Part shown: positions 1 to 9,274 of the stretch, piece after piece | Position numbering within the stretch: position 1 is the first letter of the stretch | Layout: each line of letters starts with the position of its first letter | NCBI GenBank assembly: GCA_947169975.1 | Contig: CAMVRT010000007.1 | Coordinates: forward strand, 1-64,000 | DNA from: an uncultured Oscillospiraceae bacterium | Lineage (GTDB): Bacteria; Bacillota; Clostridia; Oscillospirales; Oscillospiraceae | Direction of reading: 5' to 3' | DNA: 64,000 nucleotides | Made by a program: the position numbers and the translations under genes | Notes under the pieces: model-generated | Databases searched by the model: none | Told to the model about the DNA's origin: nothing | Seen by the model: only the letters and a program-made list of their open reading frames with translations

Positions 1-373
1 TGCCCATGACGTTGGTGATCTCATGGGGATCGGTGATGACGGTGGTGGTGCCGTGGGGCAGCACGGCCTTGGCAAACTCGGTGGGGGAGACCAGAGAGCT
101 CTCCAGATGGATGTGGGCGTCCAGAAAACCGGGCAGCACGATCTGACCGGACACGTCCACCTCGGTGACGCCGGAATACGTGCCCATGCCCACGATGAGT
201 CCCTCCGCCACGGCGATGTCCCCGTGACACAGCTCGTTGGAGAACACGTTGACGTAGGTGGCGTTCTTTAGCACCAGATCCGCCTGCTCCCGCCCCGCAG
301 CCACGTTGATGATCCGCAGCTTCTTGTTCAGCTTCCGGTTGATTTTGCCCGCATAGCTCTCGGTACCGGCCAT
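1..373 (-). CDS. ade: adenine deaminase / amidohydrolase, N-terminal fragment (runs off window start)
   Basis: Minus-strand frame MAGTESYAGKINRKLNKKLRIINVAAGREQADLVLKNATYVNVFSNE...GFLDAHIHLESSLVSPTEFAKAVLPHGTTTVITDPHEITNVMG; metal-binding HxH (DAHIHLESS) typical of adenine deaminase. Confidence 0.85.
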   Translation of the reverse strand, partial: MAGTESYAGKINRKLNKKLRIINVAAGREQADLVLKNATYVNVFSNELCHGDIAVAEGLIVGMGTYSGVTEVDVSGQIVLPGFLDAHIHLESSLVSPTEFAKAVLPHGTTTVITDPHEITNVMG

Positions 374-452
374 GGTGATCCCTCCTTGATATTTGTTTTG
401 ATTATCCCTCATATTAGCACATTAAATGGATAATGTCCACCGGTATTTAGAA

Positions 453-483
453 AAACACCGGCATCTTTCCGATGCCGGTGTTT
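453..483. terminator. rho-independent terminator-like hairpin
   Basis: AAACACCGGCATC-tttcc-GATGCCGGTGTTT perfect 13-bp stem between the PRTase end and ade. Confidence 0.8.
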
Positions 484-492
484 CGTGCTTGT

Positions 493-1050
493 TTACTTGA
501 CGGTGCCGTCGGCGTTGAAGAGGGGTAGTTTTTCCAGGAACTTGATGTCGGTGCGGTCGGCCGCATCACCCTCGGCCAGGACGGCAATGCGCCCGGTGAC
601 AGTGCCGCCGGCCAGATTGACCAGCTCCTCCATGGCCCGCAGGCTGCCGCCGGTGGAGATGACGTCGTCAATGAGCAGGATGCGCTTGCCGCGGATCAGG
701 TCGGCATCGTCACGTCCCAGGAACAGGCGCTGAACGCCGGCGGTGGTGATGGACTGATCCTCCACGTGGATGGGATCGGGCATATAGGCCTTGGCACCCT
801 TGCGCGCGATGAAATACTTTTCGGCGCCGGACTGGCGGGCCATCTCGTGAATCAGGGGAATGCTCTTGGCCTCGGCGGTGAAGAGGTAGTCGTACTCCTC
901 CTGAGGCACCAGCTTGAGAAGCTCACGGGCACAGGCCACGGTGAGCTCGGCGTCACCGAAGCAGATGAAGGCGCCGATATAGAGGTCGTCGGTGATCTTG
1001 CAAAGGGGCAGCTCGCGCTGCAGCCCGGCCACGTTCATGGTATAGGTCAT
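493..1050 (-). CDS. phosphoribosyltransferase family protein (adenine/orotate PRTase-like)
   Basis: 185-aa ORF with PRPP loop RILLIDDVISTGGSL. Confidence 0.85.
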   Translation of the reverse strand: MTYTMNVAGLQRELPLCKITDDLYIGAFICFGDAELTVACARELLKLVPQEEYDYLFTAEAKSIPLIHEMARQSGAEKYFIARKGAKAYMPDPIHVEDQSITTAGVQRLFLGRDDADLIRGKRILLIDDVISTGGSLRAMEELVNLAGGTVTGRIAVLAEGDAADRTDIKFLEKLPLFNADGTVK

Positions 1051-1119
1051 GTCGCATCTCCTTCTGCCGCCTTTCGGGGGACGGCAAACCCAAAAATGAT
1101 GGTGGAAACAGATGGCAAT

Positions 1120-1154
1120 CCATCTGTTTTTATTATAAGAGGAACGGGAAAAAT
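1120..1154 (-). promoter_or_regulatory. sigma-A-type promoter for the PRTase gene
   Basis: Minus strand TTGACA-N16-TATAAT. Confidence 0.7.
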
Positions 1155-1372
1155 GTCAATACGGGAAATGGAGAGAGCATCTGCTCCTGCCGTAAAAACT
1201 ATGCCGCAAAACTGCACAAAAAATCGCCGCCTTTTTTACGAAATCTCCCGCAAAAAAGGGAAAATCCCCCTTGTGAAAAGGGCAAAACCGTGATATGATA
1301 CCGCTGATGGGAAAATGTCTCCATCGTATTACACAATTCCGTTCGCGGAATAAATTGAGGAGGAATCGTCAT

Positions 1373-2725
1373 ATGAATGCGTATTTGGCAAGCGTCCTGG
1401 AGACCGTCAAGACCAAGCACGGCAACGAGCCCGAATTCGTGCAGACCGTCGAGGAAGTTCTCAGCTCCCTGGAGCCCGTGATTGAGAAGCACCCCGAGTA
1501 TGAGAAGGTGGACCTGCTGGGCCGTATGGTCGAGCCCGAGCGTATGTTCACTTTCCGCGTGGTGTGGTGCGACGACAACGGCCAGTGGCACACCAACCGC
1601 GGCTGGCGCTGCCAGTTCAACGGCGCTATCGGTCCCTACAAGGGCGGCCTGCGCTTCCAGAAGAACGTCTATGAAGGCATTATCAAGTTCCTGGGCTTCG
1701 AGCAGACCTTCAAGAACAGCCTGACCGGCCTGCCCATCGGCGGCGCCAAGGGCGGCTCTGACTTCGATCCCGCCGGCAAGTCCGACGCCGAGGTCATGCG
1801 CTTCTGCCAGAGCTTCATGACTGCTCTGTATCGCTACATTGGGCCCGACATCGACGTTCCCGCCGGTGACATGGGCGTGGGCGGCCGCGAGATCGGCTAC
1901 CTGTACGGCCAGTATCGTCGCCTGAAGGGCGTGTGGGAGAACGGCGTGCTCACTGGCAAGGGCCTGAGCTACGGCGGCAGCCTGATCCGTCCCGAGGCCA
2001 CCGGTTACGGCGCTGTGTACTATCTGCAGGAAGTGCTGAAGCACGAGCATGACACCATCGAGGGCAAGAAGATCGCCATCTCCGGATACGGCAACGTGGG
2101 CTGGGGCATCATGAAGAAGGCCGCTCAGCTGGGCGCTGCTGTTACCTACTTCGCCGGTCCCGACGGTTACGTGCATGATCCCGACGGTGTCATCACCGAC
2201 GAGAAGCTGAACTTCATCCTGAAGATGCGCGCTGAGGATCCCATGCACTGCAAGCCCTATGCTGACAAGTTCGGCGTGGAGTTCGTTCCCGGTGCCAAGT
2301 GCTGGGGCGTGAAGGATGTTGACATCTATATGCCCGCCGCCATGCAGAACGACGTCCGCATGGAGTCTGCTGAGAAGATCGCTGCCTCCGGTGTCAAGTA
2401 CTACATCGAGGTCGCCAATATGCCCACCACCAACGACGCTCTGAACTATCTGCGTCAGCAGAAGCACATGATCGTCGCTCCCTCCAAGGCCGTCAACGCC
2501 GGTGGCGTGGGCGTGTCCGCTCTGGAGATGGCTCAGAACTCCGAGCGTCTGGTTTGGACCGCTGAGGAGGTCGACGCTCAGCTGCACAAGATGATGGAGA
2601 CCATCCATCGCATGTCCGCTGAGGCTGCCGAGGAGTACGGTCTGGGTTACGACCTGGTGGCTGGCGCCAACATCGCCGGCTTCAAGAAGGTCGCCGAGGC
2701 CATGATGGAGCAGGGCTGCTTCTAA
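1373..2725 (+). CDS. gdhA: NADP-specific glutamate dehydrogenase
   Basis: MNAYLASVLETVKTKHGNEPEFVQTVEEVLSSLEPV...GPYKGGLRF...PIGGAKGGSDFDP...; SD GAGGAGG upstream. Confidence 0.95.
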   Translation: MNAYLASVLETVKTKHGNEPEFVQTVEEVLSSLEPVIEKHPEYEKVDLLGRMVEPERMFTFRVVWCDDNGQWHTNRGWRCQFNGAIGPYKGGLRFQKNVYEGIIKFLGFEQTFKNSLTGLPIGGAKGGSDFDPAGKSDAEVMRFCQSFMTALYRYIGPDIDVPAGDMGVGGREIGYLYGQYRRLKGVWENGVLTGKGLSYGGSLIRPEATGYGAVYYLQEVLKHEHDTIEGKKIAISGYGNVGWGIMKKAAQLGAAVTYFAGPDGYVHDPDGVITDEKLNFILKMRAEDPMHCKPYADKFGVEFVPGAKCWGVKDVDIYMPAAMQNDVRMESAEKIAASGVKYYIEVANMPTTNDALNYLRQQKHMIVAPSKAVNAGGVGVSALEMAQNSERLVWTAEEVDAQLHKMMETIHRMSAEAAEEYGLGYDLVAGANIAGFKKVAEAMMEQGCF

Positions 2726-2760
2726 TCGGTAAGCAGGACGCTTGCGACAACAAACAGAGG

Positions 2761-2790
2761 AACACCGGTCCGAGAGGACCGGTGTTCTTT
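2761..2790 (+). terminator. terminator downstream of gdhA
   Basis: AACACCGGTCC-gaga-GGACCGGTGTT followed by ctttt. Confidence 0.8.
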
Positions 2791-2815
2791 TGCGTGGACG
2801 CATGATGAACGGGCA

Positions 2816-2932
2816 GGGGTATCGGATTGCCGCGTCGCTTCGCTCCTCGCAATGACAAGTACGTTTAGTCAACGCACCACCTGTCATTCCGAGGAGGGCG
2901 AAAGCCCGACGTGGGAATCCGTTTTCTTTTGT
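2816..2932 (-). repeat. dispersed REP-like intergenic repeat, copy 1 (inverted relative to copy 2)
   Basis: Reverse complement ggattcccacgtcgggctttcgccctcctcggaatgac...tgtcattgcgaggagcgaagcgacgcggcaatccga aligns with 6320-6420. Confidence 0.75.
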
Positions 2933-3011
2933 GTCCGGTTGTCCCGCCATTTGACTTTTCCCGCCGTGGTGCTATAATTTTCCCAGATAAACGATACACG
3001 GAGGGGAAAGT

Positions 3012-3908
3012 ATGGATCGGAAATTTATCTTGAGCTGCTGCTCCACGGTGGATCTGCCTTATACCCACATGGAGAGCCGCCAGATCCCGGTGCTGTCCTA
3101 TACCTATATGGTGGACGGGGTGGAGCATGAGGACGATATGGGCAGGGATCCCCAGTCACGGCCACGGTTTTATCAGATGCTGGCCCAGGGCAAGCTGCCC
3201 CAGACCTCCCAGATCAACGTGGCCCGGTACACGGAATTCTTTGAAATGCTGCTGCAGCATGGCGACGTGCTGCACCTGGCCTTCACCTCGGGACAGTCTG
3301 CCTCGGTGAACAACGCTTATGCCGCAGCGGAGGAGCTGCGCCGGAAATATCCGGGACGTAAACTCATCGTGGTTGACACCCTTTGCTCCTCCTCCGGCTA
3401 CGGCCTGATCGTGGACATGGTGGCGGACCTGCGTGACAGAGGCGCCACCATCGAGGAGGCGGAGCAGTGGACACTGGAGAACCGCAACAAGGTCCACCAC
3501 CAGTTCTTCTCCTCCAACATGACCCAGTTCCACCGCACGGGGCGTGTGTCCGGCGCGGCGGCAGCCGTGGCCTCCATTTTGAACATCTGCCCGCTGATGC
3601 GGCTGGACGCCGCCGGCGCCATCAAGGCCTATGACAAGGTGCGGGGCAAGAAGAAGGCCATCGCCGCCACGGTGGACGCGGTGGCGGCACACGCCCAGGG
3701 CGGCATCGACTACGACCAGCGGCTGTGGGTGTGTCATTCGGAGTGCCCGGAGGACGCAAACGCCATGATCGCCGCGCTGGAGGAGCGTTTTCCCAAGGAG
3801 CGGGGCCGCATCCAGCTGTGCAACATCGGCCCGGTCATCGGCAGCCATGCCGGCACGGGCACAGTGGCCGTGTTCTTTATGGGTGATGAGCGCCCGGTGA
3901 TGGACTGA
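3012..3908 (+). CDS. DegV family protein (fatty-acid binding)
   Basis: 298-aa DegV-like ORF (STVDLPYTHMESRQIPVLSYTY..., VVDTLCSSSGYGLIVD). Confidence 0.85.
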   Translation: MDRKFILSCCSTVDLPYTHMESRQIPVLSYTYMVDGVEHEDDMGRDPQSRPRFYQMLAQGKLPQTSQINVARYTEFFEMLLQHGDVLHLAFTSGQSASVNNAYAAAEELRRKYPGRKLIVVDTLCSSSGYGLIVDMVADLRDRGATIEEAEQWTLENRNKVHHQFFSSNMTQFHRTGRVSGAAAAVASILNICPLMRLDAAGAIKAYDKVRGKKKAIAATVDAVAAHAQGGIDYDQRLWVCHSECPEDANAMIAALEERFPKERGRIQLCNIGPVIGSHAGTGTVAVFFMGDERPVMD

Positions 3909-3936
3909 AATTCAATCGGAACAGGGAGGAACCTCC

Positions 3937-5151
3937 GTGAAGCTTGACACGCTGGACAAAAAGCCAAAGGTCTATAACATCGCCATCCTCACCGGGGTCA
4001 TGGCGGTGGTGCTGACGCTGCTGTTCGTCTTCGGCGGCGGCGGGATGATCCGGCTCAGCTGCCTGCTGCTGTCCGCCTATTTCCTGGCGGTGACGGCGCT
4101 GCTGATCCGCGCCTTTTTCCGGCAGATGCGGTATAATCTCTACTCCTACAACACCATCATCTACTTCGGCTTCGGCCTGTTCACGCTGTTTATCGCGCTG
4201 ATGTACCTTCTGCTCTATTTCGGCTTGCAGGGCGTGCCGGAGGAGACCGTGGGGTACAATCTGATCTCCAGCCTGCTGAGCTCAGCCAAGACCTACGCCC
4301 TGCTGACGTCGCCGTTTCTGCTGATCTTCTCCATTGCGCTGACCGTCTCCAATCTGTCGCTGATCCGCCACGAGGGGTTCCGTCCGGTGAACGTGCTGGG
4401 CATCGTGCTGGCGGTGCTTCTGGTGGGCGGCGAAGTGCTGATCTTTTGGTGGGACTATTACGTATCCGGTTCCCAGACGGAGGTCATGGTCCACGATATG
4501 CTCACCAACCTGCTGGCAGCCATCTATTTGTACTTTGAGTGCATGATGGTGGGCACCATGGTGGCCGACGCCATCGCCGCCCGGTACGAGCCGGAGAAGG
4601 ACAAGGACTATATCATCGTGCTGGGCTGCGCCATCCGGAAGGACGGCACGCCCACGCCGCTGCTGCAGGGCCGCCTGGACCGCGCCCTGGCCTTCGCCCG
4701 GGAGCAGGAGAAGACCACCGGCAAGGCGCCGGTGTTCGTTCTCTCCGGCGGTCAGGGCTCCGACGAGGTAATCTCCGAGGCGGCGTGCATGGCGCGGTAT
4801 CTGTCGGAGCAGGGAGTCGGCGAGGAGCGGATGATCCTGGAGGATCAATCCACGGACACCGAGGAGAACATGGGCAATTCCAAAGCCCTGATCTTCGCCC
4901 GGGACCCGGTGGCCAAGGTGGCCTTTTCCACCACCAACTACCACGTGTTCCGCTCCGGACTCAAGGCCCGCCGTGTCAAGATGCGGGCGCTGGGCATGGG
5001 CGCCAAAACCAAGTGGTACTTCTGGCCCAACGCGGCAGTGCGGGAATTTGTGGGATTGCTGGCCCAGCACCGCGTCAAGCAGGGACTCATCCTGGCGGGA
5101 CTGGTGGTATCCTACGTCATTCTGACGGTCATTCACTATCAGACGATATAG
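3937..5151 (+). CDS. YdcF/ElyC/SanA-like (DUF218) integral membrane protein
   Basis: GTG start; N-terminal TM segments then DYIIVLGCAIRKDGTPTPLLQGRLDRAL...FVLSGGQGSDEVISEA...STTNYHVFRSG. Confidence 0.85.
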   Translation: MKLDTLDKKPKVYNIAILTGVMAVVLTLLFVFGGGGMIRLSCLLLSAYFLAVTALLIRAFFRQMRYNLYSYNTIIYFGFGLFTLFIALMYLLLYFGLQGVPEETVGYNLISSLLSSAKTYALLTSPFLLIFSIALTVSNLSLIRHEGFRPVNVLGIVLAVLLVGGEVLIFWWDYYVSGSQTEVMVHDMLTNLLAAIYLYFECMMVGTMVADAIAARYEPEKDKDYIIVLGCAIRKDGTPTPLLQGRLDRALAFAREQEKTTGKAPVFVLSGGQGSDEVISEAACMARYLSEQGVGEERMILEDQSTDTEENMGNSKALIFARDPVAKVAFSTTNYHVFRSGLKARRVKMRALGMGAKTKWYFWPNAAVREFVGLLAQHRVKQGLILAGLVVSYVILTVIHYQTI

Positions 5152-5290
5152 AGGAGAATCCTACGAATCAAAAAAACTCAACTGCCGCGCGAGTGAACTC
5201 CCGCGGCAGTCGCTTCATTTCCCGGTTTTGCGGTGCTATGATAAGACCACAACAAAGGAAAACACCGAAAACCAAAAGGAGGAAACAACC

Positions 5291-6307
5291 ATGGAAATGG
5301 GAAAAGAAATCCGCCGCCTGCGGAATGACCGCGGCCTCACCCAGGAGGGGCTGGCTGCCGCGCTGAACGTCACCGCCCAGACCGTCAGCAAATGGGAGCT
5401 GGGCAACTCCATGCCTGACGTGCAGATGCTGCCGGAGATCGCCGTGTACTTCGGCGTCACCATCGACCAGCTGTTTGCCATGACCCCGGAGCAGCAGATG
5501 GAGCGCATCGAGAATCGCATCTACGACCGCGGGCTCTTCGACGAGGCCGAGGAGCGGCAGATCGAGCAGCAGTTGGGCGCCTTTGCCGAGAAGCCGGAGT
5601 ACGCCGGCCAGGCCAAGCTGCTGCTGACCAAGCTCTATAACAACCAGGCCGAGCAGTACCGTCTGCTGGCCGTGGAGACCGGCAAAGAGGCCGTGGAGAA
5701 GACCGGCGGCGACAGAGAAGCCGTCAGCGAGCTGGCCAACGCCTGGGGCAGCTACATCCCTGACTGGAACATCCGCAACCACCACGAACTTATCGCGTGG
5801 TACAGCGACTTCTGCCGCGCAAACCCCGACAACCGCGCCGCCCACATGTGGCTGCTGGACAATCTGATCGACGACCGCCGCCTCACCGAGGCCCGGGAGG
5901 TACTGGAAAAGCTGGCCCGCATCGACCACACCTTCCGCACCCCCATGTACCGCTACATGATCGCCATGGCGGCGGGGGAGAAGGAGGAGGCCGAAAAGGT
6001 GCTGCGCGAGATGGAGACCATGGAGGGCCAGGAGTGGTGCTGGGCCACCACTCTGGGCGACATCTACACCCTGCGCCAGGAGTACGACAGGGCCATCGAG
6101 TGGTACCGCAAGGGCCAGGAGATCCAGCCCTCTCCCAAGTTCACCGACAGCGCTATGTGCATCGCCCACATCTGCGAGATCCGGGGCGATAAGGCCGGCG
6201 CCATCGCCGCCTACCGGGAGATGCTCCGCCTGATGAAAGAGGAGTGGGGCATCGTCAGCGGCGAGCAGCGGGACTTCGTGGAGCGCGCCATCCGCAAGCT
6301 ACAGTAA
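5291..6307 (+). CDS. XRE-family HTH regulator with TPR-like C-terminus
   Basis: MEMGKEIRRLRNDRGLTQEGLAAALNVTAQTVSKWELGNSMPD; helical repeats downstream. Confidence 0.9.
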   Translation: MEMGKEIRRLRNDRGLTQEGLAAALNVTAQTVSKWELGNSMPDVQMLPEIAVYFGVTIDQLFAMTPEQQMERIENRIYDRGLFDEAEERQIEQQLGAFAEKPEYAGQAKLLLTKLYNNQAEQYRLLAVETGKEAVEKTGGDREAVSELANAWGSYIPDWNIRNHHELIAWYSDFCRANPDNRAAHMWLLDNLIDDRRLTEAREVLEKLARIDHTFRTPMYRYMIAMAAGEKEEAEKVLREMETMEGQEWCWATTLGDIYTLRQEYDRAIEWYRKGQEIQPSPKFTDSAMCIAHICEIRGDKAGAIAAYREMLRLMKEEWGIVSGEQRDFVERAIRKLQ

Positions 6308-6319
6308 GACGGGAAAAGG

Positions 6320-6420
6320 AGGATCCCCACGTCGGGGTTACGTCCCCCTCGGAATGATGTAGATGTGATAGAGAACCTGTCATTGCGAGCCGCGAAGCGG
6401 CGTGGAAATCCGTCTCCCAC
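6320..6420 (+). repeat. dispersed REP-like intergenic repeat, copy 2
   Basis: ggatccccacgtcggggttacgtccccctcggaatgat...ctgtcattgcgagccgcgaagcggcgtggaaatccg; near-identical in order and spacing to the inverse of copy 1. Confidence 0.75.
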
Positions 6421-6430
6421 AAAGAAAGAA

Positions 6431-6452
6431 ACAGCCGCCGATCGGCGGCTGT
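6431..6452 (-). terminator. terminator-like palindrome at the 3' end of the ABC-F gene
   Basis: ACAGCCGCCGATCGGCGGCTGT then T-rich on the minus strand. Confidence 0.6.
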
Positions 6453-6456
6453 TATT

Positions 6457-7998
6457 TCATTGCACCGACAGGCCGTCCGCTGACAAGGTGTATACCTTGT
6501 CAGCGACCTCCGCCAGATACTTCCGGTCATGGGACACGCTGATGATGGCCCCGGGAAAGGACCGCAGCAGGGCGCGGATCTCCGGACCGGAGAGAGGGGA
6601 GAAGTTGCGGGTGGGCTCGTCCAGCAGCAGCACGTTGGCGCCGCTGAGGCTCATGCGCAGGAGCAGCAGCTTGGCCTTCTGCCCGCCGGACAGCTCCCGG
6701 ATGGGGTGGCTCATCTCCTGGGCTGTGTAGCGCAGGGAGCCCAGATAGGTGCGCACGGTGGTCACCTCCTCCTTGACGCCGGAGGGCGCCAGATAGTCGA
6801 TGGGGTTGCTGTCCAGCTCCAGCAGTTCCTCGTAGTCCTGGGGCATATAGCACACGGTGAGGTCGCTGCGATCCGCCAGCTCCTGCCGAATAAGCCGCAG
6901 CAGCGTGGTCTTGCCGGCGCCGTTGCGCCCGGTGAGGCAGATCTTCTCCGGCCCGCGCACGATGAGAGATACGTTCCGGGCCAGCACTTCGCCGTCTGGC
7001 CGCGTGAGAGCGGGGAGGGACAGGTCCAGCACCGTCTTGCCCCGCGGGATGGCCTGCTCGCCATGGAACTTGACGAGGATGGCCAGCTCCCGCTCCGGGA
7101 ACTCCGTCATCTCCTCATGCTCTCGCTCATACCGTCGCTCCATAGCCTTGACGTTGGCCATCTTCTTTTTCAGCAGCCGCCCTCCGTGGGGGTCCTGGCG
7201 GGAGATGGCGTTCTGCTGGCTCTCCACCTTCTGCTGAATGCGGCGGAACTTCTCCATGGCGATCCGCTCCTCCCGCCGTTCGCTGCGGGCAAGCTGGGCC
7301 TGCTTTGTAAAGCCGGCCTCCCGCTCAGCCATGAACTGGCGGAAGGGCACATTGGCTACGGTCCAGCGGGTGAGGCGCTTGCCCCGCAGCTGCTCCAGCA
7401 GGATGACCCGGTTGGCGGTGGCCTCGATGAGGGTCTCGTCGTGGGAGATGAACAGCACCGCCCCGGGGAAGTCCCGGATCAGCCCCTCCATCCACGACAG
7501 CGTATCGGCGTCCACGTCGTTGGAGGGCTCGTCCAGCAGCCACACGTCGCACCGTTCCATCAGCAGACGGGCCATCTGCAGCTTCACCTTTTCGCCGCCG
7601 GACAGGGTGCCCATGAGTTGCTGGCTGAAGCACACGTCTCCGTCCAGCCCCAGCCGCGCCAAAAGCTGCTGTCGCTCCCATGGATCCTGTTCCCAGAAGC
7701 CGTCCCCGGCGCTGAAAAACTCGTAAACCGTCTTTTCCTTGTCCGCCTCGCTCAGCTCCTGGGGCAGATACCCAAGCTTTTCCCCCTGATCGGTGCGGAC
7801 GCCCTCGGCCTCGGCATAGGGCTCGATCATGGCGGGATCGTATATCCACTTGAGCAGGGTGGACTTGCCGTTGCCCTCCTCGCCCACGATCACCGCCTTG
7901 TCTCCGGGGCAGAGCGTCAGCTGGAAGTCCTCCACCAGGGGATGCAGGTCCTTCCGGTGCCGTATGTTCAAATTTCTGATCTGTATCGTAGGGATCAC
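6457..7998 (-). CDS. ABC-F family ATPase, antibiotic-resistance (ribosomal protection, Lsa/Vga-like) subtype
   Basis: Two NBDs (GEEGNGKSTLLK...GTLSGGEKVKLQMARLL...WLLDEPSND; GRNGAGKTTLLR...RELSGGQKAKLLLLRM...LLLDEPTRNFSPLSGPEIRALL). GTG start preceded by GGAAAG; attenuator leader upstream. Confidence 0.8.
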   Translation of the reverse strand: MIPTIQIRNLNIRHRKDLHPLVEDFQLTLCPGDKAVIVGEEGNGKSTLLKWIYDPAMIEPYAEAEGVRTDQGEKLGYLPQELSEADKEKTVYEFFSAGDGFWEQDPWERQQLLARLGLDGDVCFSQQLMGTLSGGEKVKLQMARLLMERCDVWLLDEPSNDVDADTLSWMEGLIRDFPGAVLFISHDETLIEATANRVILLEQLRGKRLTRWTVANVPFRQFMAEREAGFTKQAQLARSERREERIAMEKFRRIQQKVESQQNAISRQDPHGGRLLKKKMANVKAMERRYEREHEEMTEFPERELAILVKFHGEQAIPRGKTVLDLSLPALTRPDGEVLARNVSLIVRGPEKICLTGRNGAGKTTLLRLIRQELADRSDLTVCYMPQDYEELLELDSNPIDYLAPSGVKEEVTTVRTYLGSLRYTAQEMSHPIRELSGGQKAKLLLLRMSLSGANVLLLDEPTRNFSPLSGPEIRALLRSFPGAIISVSHDRKYLAEVADKVYTLSADGLSVQ

Positions 7999-8022
7999 CT
8001 CGTCTTTCCGCCCGACGAAAAA

Positions 8023-8052
8023 GGGATCTGCCCGCGTATGCGGACAGATCCC
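8023..8052 (-). terminator. leader terminator (attenuator) immediately upstream of the ABC-F gene
   Basis: Minus RNA GGGAUCUGUCCGC-AUAC-GCGGGCAGAUCCC-UUUUU; the one imperfect pair is a U-G wobble only on the minus strand. Confidence 0.8.
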
Positions 8053-8239
8053 TGATAACCCCATCATATGCCTGCGTGCGGAAAAGGCCCTGGAGAAAAA
8101 CAGATGATCTGATCCGGCGCACGCAGACAAACACCCCCGTCGGAGTGTACGTTTATCGCTTCTGCATGGTTGGATCGGTCATCTGTTGCTCATTTCCTCA
8201 CCCTCGCGCCATTACGCGCGCCTTTCCGATTCTGCGGCC

Positions 8240-8268
8240 ATTATACACGCCGCAGCGTCATCTGTCAA
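8240..8268 (-). promoter_or_regulatory. consensus sigma-A promoter driving the ABC-F leader
   Basis: Minus strand TTGACA-N17-TATAAT. Confidence 0.85.
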
Positions 8269-8296
8269 TGGAGAAATGTCCGCACGGGGACGACAC

Positions 8297-8325
8297 TTGA
8301 CATTTTGCCGCGTTCATCGTACAAT
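8297..8325 (+). promoter_or_regulatory. sigma-A promoter for the lipoprotein at 8365
   Basis: TTGACA-N17-TACAAT. Confidence 0.75.
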
Positions 8326-8364
8326 ATCCACCGCAACGCAGCTTGACGAGAGGGGGATCACAAT

Positions 8365-9222
8365 ATGAGAAAGCGGATAACGGCGCTGGCGCTGTTCCTT
8401 TTGCTTGTGCTGACATTGGCTGGCTGCGGCAAGAGTGAGGCGGTGAAGGAGACGGAGCGGCTGATCGACGGGATCGGTGAGGTCACGGTGGACAGCGAGG
8501 AGGCCATCGAGGTCGCCGAGGCCGCCTACGAGGCCCTCAGCGAAAAGGACCGGGAGCAGGTGAGCAACTACGCCGCGCTGACGGATGCCCGTCAGGCGCT
8601 GGAGGCGGCACAGCTGGAGGCCCTGCGCCAGTCCGTTGTGGGCACGTGGCAGACGAAGCTGGACGTAACGGACGCTATGGTGGAGGAGCTGGACGCCCAG
8701 TTTACGGGCATAGACATCAGCTTCGGCGACTATCTGAAGCAATTTGATTTCGTGATGGTTCTGGAGCTGAAGGAGGACGGCGCCTACGCGCTGAAGCCGG
8801 ATCCCGCCGGGATGGAGCCCTCCATGCAGAATCTCCGGGAAGCGATGGAGCCCTTTATCCGGGACTATCTGCGCGCCTATATGGCCAGCGCTCTGGAGGA
8901 GTCCGGTATCGAGGGCGATTTCAGCACGCTGGAGGGGCTGGAGGCGGCCATCGGCATGGATCTGGACACCGCCGTCAAGCAGTCCCTGGGCATGAGCATT
9001 TCGGACTATGTGGATACCCTGATGGACGAGATGGACATGGATACTCTGTTTGCCGACACCGTTGATGAGGGCACATACACGGTGGAGCCGGGCAAGCTGC
9101 AGTTCTCCGACGAGAGTGAGCCCACGGACTTCACCCTGGAGGGCGACACGCTGAGGCTGAAGGTGCCCGAAGAGAACAATCTCTTCGGCCTGACCGAGCT
9201 GGCCTTTACCCGCGTGAGCTGA
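8365..9222 (+). CDS. hypothetical lipoprotein
   Basis: MRKRITALALFLLLVLTLAGCGKSE lipobox (LAGC); helical, acidic downstream region. Confidence 0.8.
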   Translation: MRKRITALALFLLLVLTLAGCGKSEAVKETERLIDGIGEVTVDSEEAIEVAEAAYEALSEKDREQVSNYAALTDARQALEAAQLEALRQSVVGTWQTKLDVTDAMVEELDAQFTGIDISFGDYLKQFDFVMVLELKEDGAYALKPDPAGMEPSMQNLREAMEPFIRDYLRAYMASALEESGIEGDFSTLEGLEAAIGMDLDTAVKQSLGMSISDYVDTLMDEMDMDTLFADTVDEGTYTVEPGKLQFSDESEPTDFTLEGDTLRLKVPEENNLFGLTELAFTRVS

Positions 9223-9240
9223 GCCAATAAGCAACATAGA

Positions 9241-9270
9241 ACACCCGCCGCGATCGCGGCGGGTGTTTTG
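9241..9270. terminator. bidirectional terminator between convergent genes
   Basis: ACACCCGCCGCGATCGCGGCGGGTGT followed by TTT. Confidence 0.8.
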
Positions 9271-9274
9271 CTGT

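Noticed and set aside
1199-2950. 583-aa minus-strand ORF opposite gdhA
   Set aside because: Shadow ORF running through the repeat and terminator; gdhA is unambiguous
6529-8055. 508-aa plus-strand ORF opposite the ABC-F gene
   Set aside because: Shadow ORF; real ABC-F motifs are on the minus strand
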